Origin: Neofusicoccum parvum
Lineage: Eukaryota; Ascomycota; Dothideomycetes; Botryosphaeriales; Botryosphaeriaceae
DNA length: 64,000 nt
Assembly: GCA_020912385.1 (NCBI GenBank)
Contig: CP087218.1
Location: forward strand, 1,946,665 to 2,010,664
Reading direction: 5' to 3'
The notes beneath the pieces are model-generated. The model did no database searches, was not told the DNA's origin, and worked only from the letters and a program-made list of their open reading frames with translations. Position numbers and translations under genes: made by a program. Of this stretch, positions 57,241 to 64,000 are shown piece by piece. Within the stretch, counting starts at the first letter, position 1, and each line of letters opens with the position of its first letter.

Positions 57241-60200
57241 ATGAAGATGAGCTGCTTGGAGCTGGTGACCAAGATGATGGACAGCTTCATGATCCGAGGC
57301 AGCCACAGTCCCATGCAGTGGATACTGGATCTGCGCACTTATGGGATGAAGATCCACTACAACACCACCACCAAGGGCCATGTGGGATGGAATGGGCGGG
57401 AGCAGCTGCTGTACCAGGGCATCCAGTTCACCATGGCCAAGTTCAGGGGCATGGTGCACGGCTTGCTGAACGACAGTCGCCAGCTGCTGCTCCAGGAGCT
57501 GCTGTTTGGCGGCCACAGCAGCCACAAGAAAGAGCATGGGGAAATGGACGTGCCAGCAGTGCCGTGGCATTCCATCAGGGACAACCCAGCCGAGGAGCGC
57601 AGAGGGTGGAGCTTTCTGCGGGACCAGCGCACCAGGCTGCTAGCAGACGGGAACACTTGGCTGTTCAACAGGATCATGGGAATCACTGCTGTGAGGAAGA
57701 GGTTCACCAGGAAAAACACGAGCTCAGGCATCAGCAGGCAGGCGGTGGATGCATATGCAGCGCAGGTGGCCGAGTTCAGGGAGAAGCTGCTGCTGCTGAT
57801 GCACATCACCGGTGGGCAGCCGGCGAGAGGGCCGGAGATTCTCAGCATCAGGCACAGCAACACGGCCAAGGGAGGGCACCGCAACATCTTCGTGGAGGAC
57901 GGGCTAGTCGTGTTCGTCACGCGCTACCACAAGGGCTACGCCATGTCCGGGGATGTCAAGGTGATCCACAGGTATCTGCCCAGGGAGGTGGGGGAGCTGG
58001 TGGTGTGGTATCTGTGGCTAGTCTTGCCATTCCACCAGCGCATGCTGGCAGCGGTGCGAGGTGGGAGCCAGCAGATCTCGGCCCACATGTGGCCGGCGGA
58101 GGCGGGGGAGAAGAGGTGGACGACGGAGCGCATGAGGGAGGCGATGAAGAAGGAGAGCAGGATCGGCTTAGGCCAGGAGCTGACGGTCAGAGCGTACAGG
58201 GACGTCGCCATCGGCATCAGCAGGCGGTTCATGCGCGGCTCCAGCGCGTTCAGGGTAGATGAGGAGGGGGGAGGAGAGAATGGGAATGAGCAGGAGCAGC
58301 AGCAGCAGATGGAGGTGGAGGGAGAAGACCGGGCAGCAGCAGCCATTGCAGACGCCTAGGCAGGACACACATCCCACACCGCGGGCTTGATCTACGCGCG
58401 TGGGATGATGGAGCAGGCGGGCGTGGTGGCGGAGAAGAGGCTGCTGTTCCGCGCTTCCAGCACCGACTAGCACCGCTTCTTAGGCTTCTAGTCGGCATTT
58501 AAAAGCCAGGAACCGGCTTCTAGGAAGAGAAAGCGCTGCCCGTTTGAGGACGACGCGGACGAGGAGCGGCTAGACCGCTGGGCGAGGCTGAAGAGGGCCA
58601 ACGCGAAGGAGCAGCTGCAAAGGTTGATGGGAAAGAAAGCCGAGTTCCGCAGCGTCTAGGAAGAGGCAGTGACCGCCATCTAGGCTGGAGTGAGCCCGGT
58701 GGTGGCAGTGATGCCAACCGGAGCTGGGAAAAGCATCTTGTTCATGCTGCCAGCTTGGACGGAGCCAGGAGGAACGACGGTAGTGGTAGTACCACTCATC
58801 GCGCTGCGAGCGGACATGAAAGAGCGCTGCAGCAAGCTGGGCATTAGCTGTGCAGAATAGGAGGCGAGGCGGCCACCAGACGCGGAGTCCATCGTGCTGG
58901 TCACGCCAGAGGCAGCACTGAGCGACGAGTTCATGACGTTTTTAAACCGGCTCAGGGCGATGAGGCAGCTGGACAGGATCATCATCGACGAGTGCCACGT
59001 GGTGCTGAACGACCAGGTGGACTTCCGTAAGCAGCTGCAGCAGCTGGGGAAGCTTATGGCGGCAGAAACGCAGATGGTTCTGCTCACAGCAACGCTACCA
59101 CCCAGCAAAGAGGCTGAGCTGTGGCGCAGGATGGGCTGGACTGCGGCCGAGGTGGTGGTGTTCAGGGCGGTTACTACCCGCAGAAACATCAGCTACCAGG
59201 TGGTGGGGGTGGAGTTGGAGGTGGAGGTGGAGAATGGAGGAGGGAGAGGAGGGAGAGGAGGGAGAGGAGGGGGAGGAGGGGGAGGAGGGAGAGGGGGAGG
59301 ATGGCGAGGAAGACAAGGAGGGAAGGAGGCGCAGAATAGGAAAATAGAAGAGATGGTGGAAGAGGAACTACAGGCAACGGTAGAAGGAAAGGTGGTCATC
59401 TACTGCAACACAGTGACCAGGGTGAAGAGCTTGGTGGACGCAGGGCTGTTCCAGTGCGAGGCATTTTACAGCAAGATATCAGAAGCTAGGAAGAAGGAGG
59501 TGCTAGAGGACTTCAAGGCGGGAGTGGTGCGTGTAGTGGTGGCCACCAGCGCGCTGGGCATGGGGATTGACATTCCAGGCATCAGGCTCATCATCCACAC
59601 GGATGAGCCGCGGGATTTTCTGGACTACGCGCAGGAGAGCGGCAGGGCGGGAAGGGATGGACTGGCCAGCAGAGCAGTGATGGTTCAGGGGGGGGAGAAG
59701 AGCGATGACCGGCTGGTAAGGCAGTATCTAGATGGGGGACTGTGTAGGAGAACGGTGATGGACGAGTTTTTAGATGGTAGTTTTAGGCGGATAGAATGCA
59801 GGCAGGAGGAGGGGGAAGAAAAGTGTGATTTTTGTAGAAGGAGCAGGGAGTCTAGGCGAGAGATCACGGATGATGATAATAATGATAATAATGAGGAGGA
59901 GGAGGTAGAGGAGGTAGATGAGGTGGAAGAGGTAGATGAGGTGGAAGAGGTAGACAGGGAGGTAGAGGAAGAACAGAGGGTAGACCAGTACCAGCAGCGG
60001 CAGCAGGGGCAGCAGTGGAGGGAGCAGCAGCAAAGAGAGCAGCAGTAGAGGATGCGGCAGCAGGAAAATCAGCAGCAAAGAGAGCAGCAGCAGAGGATAC
60101 GACAGCAGCAAAGAGAGAAGCAGCAGGAAAATCAGCGGGAAAGTCGGCAGGAAAGTCAGCAGGAAAGACAGCAGGAGGAAGAGCAGAATGCGCAACAAAG

Positions 60201-61033
60201 AGAATCAGACAGGCAGGAGTTTTAAAGGCAGCAGCAGCAGCAGGTAGGAATAAGGGCAAGGCAGGCCAGGCAGACACAACAGGTGTATGCAGATGCAGAA
60301 CTACTTCAGAGAAAGCTGCAGAGGTGGAAGGGGGTATGTTTAGTATGTAAGGCAGCAGGTAGGGAAGACCAGCACAGCGTCAGCCACTGTCCAACAGAGC
60401 GGGGTAGGCAGGCGGATGGGGAGAGGCGCGAGATGCAGGGAAGAATCAGGTTTGAGAGGTACTCGGGCTGCTTTCGCTGCGGGGTACCACAGGCAATCTG
60501 CAATAGATGGGAGAGTAATGGTAGGCAGGGGTGGCGGTAGGTTCAGGGCAGCGAGTACCAGTTCTTCGGGGTGATAATTGGTATATTATACGGGATCAAG
60601 CACGGGTATAAGACGGTGTGGAAGAGGTGGTTATTACGGCTAGGAGAGGAAGTAGTAGGAGCGGGAGTAGCGGCGGCGGCGGTAGAGGATAGAGATGAAG
60701 ATAAAGATAGACTGCTAGGATATCTTAGACAGGTATGGAGGAAGGACGAGCTCGAGAGTAATAACTTGGCTCGGGAGTTTTTATGGCTGATAGGAAGGGT
60801 GGAGAGCTTAATAGAGGAGAGAGGAGTAGGGAGATAATAAAGCTAATAGATAGATAGGGCTAGCTAGTAGGTAGAGCTAGTAAGATGGAACTAATAGAGG
60901 AGTAATAGTTGAAAAGAGTGGGAATAAACAAGAAAGATAGATTTTTAGGAATAATAATAACTGGATGTACTATATGAGTAGAATTAAATGGAATTGAATA
61001 CAGATATAAAGTGATATATAAAAGAGGTGAAAG

Positions 61034-61663
61034 ATGGATTTAAAAGAACTAGAACTAGAATTAAAGCTAGGACTAGAATTAAAACTAGAGTTGAAACTAG
61101 AGGTAGAACTAGAATTAAAACTTGAATTAAAACTAGAAGTAGAAGTAGAATTAGAAGAACTAGAAGAACTAGAAGAACTAGAAGAACTAGAAGAACTAGA
61201 AGAACTAGAAGAACTAGAAGAACTAGAAGAACTAGAAGAACTAGAAGAACTAGAAGAATTAAAAAAAACAAAAAAAAAAAAAACAAAAAAAACTAGAAGG
61301 ACTAGAAGAAGTAGAACTAGAATTAAAAGAACTAGAAGAACTAAAAGAATTAAAAAAGAATTAGAAGGACTAAAACTAAAACTAGAATTAGAAATTAAGA
61401 CTAGAACTAGAGGTAGAACTAAAGGAACTAGAAGAACTAGAAGAATTAAAAAAGAAAAAAAAAAAAAAAAAAAAAAAACTAGAAGGAACTAGAAGAAGTA
61501 GAACTAGAATTAGAAGAACTAGAACTAAAACTAGAATTAGAAACTAAGACTAGAACTAGAACTAGAACTAGAACTAGAACTAGAACTAGAACTAGAACTA
61601 GAACTAGAGTTAAAACTAGAGGTAGAACTAAAACTAGAACTAAAAGAACTAGAAGAAGAATAA
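61034..61663. repeat. (GAACTAGAA)n minisatellite, copy 1
   Basis: Units based on GAACTA with AGA, ATT and AAA variants; about a dozen near-perfect 9-bp units lie at 61150-61260, followed by A-runs. The open frames across it (Leu-Glu repeats) are products of the repeat and not genes. Confidence 0.85.
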
Positions 61664-61718
61664 TAGATTTAAAAGTAGAGAGTAATAATTTAATATAGGA
61701 GTTTTTAACAGTTAGTAA

Positions 61719-61833
61719 GAGTAGGGTGAGGGATAGTAATTTTGAGTAGGATGAGGGTTAGCAATTTTAAGTAGGGTAAGGGTTAGTAATTTTGAGTAGG
61801 GTGAGGGTTAGTAATTTTGAGTAGAGTGAGGGT
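61719..61833. repeat. Internal subtelomeric repeat, 25-bp units
   Basis: Four to five units of GAGTAGGGTGAGGGTTAGTAATTTT type. The same repeat abuts the telomere at 63782-63869, so this block marks the end of an internal copy of a telomere-adjacent segment. Confidence 0.8.
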
Positions 61834-62158
61834 GATGTATATAGTGGTAGTGGTGGTAGTGGCGGTGGCAGCAGTGGCGGCAGCAGCGGCAGCAGTAGTA
61901 GTAGTAGTAGCCAGGATAGTAGTAGGACTGGCAGCAGCTTAGGGCAACGATGGTAGTAGTAGCAGCTAGGATAGCAGCAGGACTAGTAGTAGAGGAAGCA
62001 CTAGCAGCAGTAATAGCAAAGGGAGTAGGAGAGGATGTAGCAGAGGGAGCAGCAGCAACTACAGTAGGAAAGGGAGTAGGAGAGGACGTAGTAGAGGGAG
62101 TAGCAGAGGGAGCAGTAGAGGGAGCACCAGTAGCAGTAGCAGCAGAGGGAGCACTACT

Positions 62159-62190
<32 letters not shown>

Positions 62191-62520
62191 AGGGAGCAGC
62201 AGCAGCAGCAAAGAGAGCAGGAGAGGACGCAGCAAAGGGAGTAGTAAAGAAAGCAGTAGTGGCAGTAGGAGCAGTAGCAGCAAAGGGAGCAGTAAAGAAA
62301 GCAGCAGTAGTAGTAGGAGCAGTAGTAAAGAGAGCAGCAGAGGACGTAGCAAGAAGAGCAGTAGAGAATACAGCAGGAAAATCAGCAGGAAAGTCGGCAG
62401 GGAAGTTGGAAGGAAGAGCAGAGTACGTAATAAAGAGAATTAGACAGGTAGGAGTTTCGAAGGCAGCAGCAGCAGCAGCAGGTAGGAATAAGGGTAAGGC
62501 AGGCCAGGCAGACATAATAG
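61834..62520. repeat. Degenerate GCAGTA/AGCAGG microsatellite region
   Basis: Tandem GTA, GCA, AGCAGTAG and GGGAGTAG units fill this stretch. The right part (from about 62340) aligns with the Gln/Arg-rich end of the helicase frame near 60115-60280. The long open frame (61950-62600) is Ala/Val-rich repeat and is rejected as a gene. Confidence 0.7.
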
Positions 62521-63096
62521 GTGTATACAGATGCAGAACTGCTTCAGAGAAAGCTGCAGAGGTGGAAGAGGGTGTGTTTAGTGTGCAAGGCAGCGGGTAG
62601 GGAAGACCAGCACAGTGTTAGCCACTGTCCAACAGAGCGGGGTAGGCAGGCAGATGGGGAGAGGCGCGAGATGCAGGGAAGAATCAGGTTTGAGAGGTAC
62701 TCGGGCTGCTTTCGCTGCGGGGTACCACAGGCAATCTGCAACAGGTGGGAGAGTAATGGTAGGCAGGGGTGGCGGCAGGTTCAGGGCAGCGAGTGCCAGT
62801 TCTTCGGGGTGATGATTGGTACGTTGTACGGGATCAAGCACGGGTATCAAAGGGTGTGGAAGAGGTGGTTGTTACGGCTAGGAGAGAAGGAAGTAGTAGG
62901 AGGAGTGGTAGCGGCGGCAGTGGCGGCAGCGGTAGAGGATGGAGATGGAGATGGAGATGGAGATGGAGATGAAGATAAAGATAGACTACTAGGATATCTT
63001 GGACAGGCATGGAGGAAGGACGAGCTTGAGAGCAATAACTTGGCTCGAGAGTTTTTATGGCTGACAGGAAGGGTGGAGAGCTTAATAGAGGAGTAG
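62521..63096 (+). pseudogene. Second copy of the helicase C-terminal segment
   Basis: Aligns with 60283-60837 at 2,238 bp offset and high identity, including both Cys knuckles (CLVCKAAGRED... and CFRCGVPQAICN). Here the stop found at 60538 in copy 1 is CAG (Gln), so the copy stays open for 191 codons to TAG 63094-63096. It has no helicase core and no start of its own. It is a piece of a second telomere-linked helicase end, lacking the rest. Confidence 0.85.
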
Positions 63097-63403
63097 GAAG
63101 AGGGGTAGGAAAGTAATAGAGCTAATGGAAATAGATGGATAGGACTAGCTAGTAGGTAGAGAGAGCTAGTAAAATTTTAGAACTAATAGAGAAAGAAGTA
63201 ATAGTTGAAAAAGAGTAGGTAGAAATAAATAAGAAAGATGGATTTAAAAAGAATAAATGAATAAATAAATAAACAAATAAATAAATAGTAAGTACCAGTT
63301 TATTTTAGAAATAATAATAGCTGGATAAGTATTACTATATAAATAGAATTGAGTGGAATTAAATACGAATATTAAGTAATATATATAGAAGAGGTAAAAG
63401 ATG

Positions 63404-63660
63404 GATTTTAAAAAAAAAACTAGAACTAGAACTAGAACTAGAACTAGAATTAAAGCTAGAACTAGAATTAAAACTAGAGTTAAAACTAGAGTTAAAACCA
63501 GAAGTAGAAGTAGAAGTAGAAGTAGAAGTAGAAGTAGAAGTAGAAGTAGAAATAAAATTAGAAGAACTAGAAGAACTAGAAGAACTAGAAAGAAGTAGAA
63601 GTAACTAGAATTAAAAGTTAGAACTAGAAATAGAAGTAGAATTTTAGAAGAACTAGAAGA
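63404..63660. repeat. (GAACTAGAA)n minisatellite, copy 2
   Basis: Shorter version of the block at 61034, again introduced by AAAAGATGGATTT and followed by AGTAGAAGTAGA units. Confidence 0.85.
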
Positions 63661-63781
63661 ACTAGAACTAAATAAAGGAAGGTAGAAGAAGAAGAAGAAG
63701 AAGAGTATAAAAGAGAAGAAATTAAATAGAAAGAAAGTAAAAGATATAATAGAAATAGAGGTAGTAAAAGTAGAATAAGAG

Positions 63782-63869
63782 TTGATAATTTTAGACTAGG
63801 GTGAGGGTTAGTAATTTTAGATTAGGGTGAGGGTTAGTAATTTTAGATTAGGGTGAGGGTTAGTAATTT
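63782..63869. repeat. Telomere-adjacent 25-bp repeat
   Basis: Three to four units of TAGGGTGAGGGTTAGTAATTTTAGAT type run straight into TTAGGG repeats. Same family as 61719-61833. Confidence 0.85.
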
Positions 63870-63901
<32 letters not shown>

Positions 63902-63983
63902 GGTTAGGGTTAGGGTTAGGGTTAGGGTTAGGGTTAGGGTTAGGGTTAGGGTTAGGGTTAGGGTTAGGGTTAGGGTTAGGGGT
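63870..63983 (+). repeat. Telomere repeat (TTAGGG)n, about 19 units
   Basis: Uninterrupted TTAGGG units on the plus strand, with one TTTAGGG variant near 63879. The G-rich strand runs 5' to 3' towards the right, so this is a right-hand chromosome end of about 114 bp, a usual length for fungi. Confidence 0.95.
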
Positions 63984-64000
63984 GGGCCTAAAGAGAAGGA
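63984..64000. other. Non-telomeric bases after the telomere
   Basis: The window ends with TGGGCCTAAAGAGAAGGA-like sequence instead of TTAGGG. Either the assembly continues past the telomere, or the tail is an artefact. Confidence 0.7.

Larger units (their letters stand above)
55168..60837 (+). pseudogene. TLH: Telomere-linked RecQ-type helicase relic, one frame with nine stops
   Basis: One frame of 1,890 codons runs from ATG 55168 to TAA 60835-60837 with no frameshift. Nine stops interrupt it: TAG at 58357, 58468, 58489, 58657, 58681, 58858, 60046 and 60538, TAA at 60223. N-terminus: two C2H2-like blocks (CRECRHAVWPDQVEGHLRGK; CQYVCRNERMMKEHW). Then poly-Ser, poly-Glu and Ser/Gly/Gln-rich tracts, then a domain at about residues 690-1080 with tyrosine-recombinase-like spacing. 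The RecQ core has MPTGAGKS (58711), DECH (58987), LLTATLPP and ESGRAGRDG, with a Gly/Arg-rich insert at 59236-59330. The C-terminus has two Cys-rich knuckles (60340-60500). Such genes sit next to telomeres in Magnaporthe, Ustilago and Metarhizium. The first 1,063 codons are open, so an N-terminal protein could still be made. Confidence 0.88.

Noticed and set aside
57318..58262. Long open frame overlapping the helicase in another phase
   Set aside because: Shadow of the GC-rich helicase frame; its residues lack any domain while the main frame has clear motifs.
55168..60837. TAG read as a sense codon (genetic code change) in the helicase and gypsy frames
   Set aside because: Intact genes in the same window, such as the MFS, SDR and FAD monooxygenases, end in TAG, and the changes fit C-to-T mutation.
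61034..61492. Leu-Glu-rich open frame of 152 codons
   Set aside because: It is the translation of the GAACTAGAA minisatellite; no start context or domain.
61950..62600. Ala/Val-rich open frame of 216 codons
   Set aside because: Arises from GCAGTA-type microsatellites and runs out of frame through the helicase C-terminal copy.
1..64000. tRNA, rRNA genes and CRISPR arrays
   Set aside because: No cloverleaf-like A/B boxes, rRNA segments or spaced direct repeats were recognised by eye; CRISPR is not expected in a fungus. A tRNA scan would be needed to exclude tRNAs.

Overview
The window reads as a chromosome end of a filamentous ascomycete. The genes have short introns (mostly 45-76 bp) with CTAAC-type branch points. 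There is a Zn2Cys6 regulator, a PTH11-type rhodopsin-domain protein, a UstYa-like protein and a PL3 pectate lyase, all typical of plant-associated Pezizomycotina. The right end carries a telomere-linked RecQ helicase relic followed by a (TTAGGG)n tract. The species cannot be named from the sequence.

Layout. 1-5.7 kb: 3' part of a very large NACHT/TPR (NLR-like) gene cut by the window edge. 6-21.5 kb: secreted S10 carboxypeptidase, a doubtful hypothetical gene, an MFS pump of the TRI12 type, a short-chain dehydrogenase, a benzoate-4-monooxygenase-like P450, a Zn2Cys6 regulator and a pectate lyase. 23.4-32.4 kb: two FAD monooxygenases, an arylamine N-acetyltransferase, a GNAT acetyltransferase and a cyanamide-hydratase-like HD protein, a set that looks built for aromatic or N-containing small molecules. 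33.9-44.4 kb: phenylalanine ammonia-lyase, an epoxide-hydrolase-like alpha/beta hydrolase, UbiX/Pad1 (prenyl-FMN synthase), a seven-helix membrane protein and UbiD/Fdc1 (prenyl-FMN decarboxylase). 45.2-48.1 kb: three decaying genes (UstYa-like, prolyl-4-hydroxylase-like, acetoacetate decarboxylase), one split by a 532-bp hAT-type MITE. 48.2-54.1 kb: a nonsense-riddled Ty3/gypsy element. 54.1-54.75 kb: a 5'-truncated LINE with a 15-bp target duplication. 55.2-60.8 kb: a telomere-linked helicase relic. 60-63.9 kb: a tandem copy of the helicase 3' end with minisatellites. 63.87-63.98 kb: telomere repeats, oddly followed by 17 non-telomeric bases.

How it fits together. The most coherent unit is PAL + UbiX + UbiD. 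PAL converts L-phenylalanine to trans-cinnamate, UbiX makes the prenylated flavin, and an Fdc1-type UbiD uses it to decarboxylate cinnamate to styrene. The hydrolase between PAL and UbiX could act on an epoxide downstream, but that is inference. The benzoate-hydroxylase-like P450 17 kb away would offer an alternative fate for cinnamate-derived benzoate. Towards the telomere, sequence decay is dominated by CAG/TGG to TAG changes and missense changes such as Pro to Leu and Cys to Tyr, as expected from RIP-like C-to-T mutation at CpA. No frameshift is needed across the 1,890-codon helicase frame or across the pol frame of the gypsy element.
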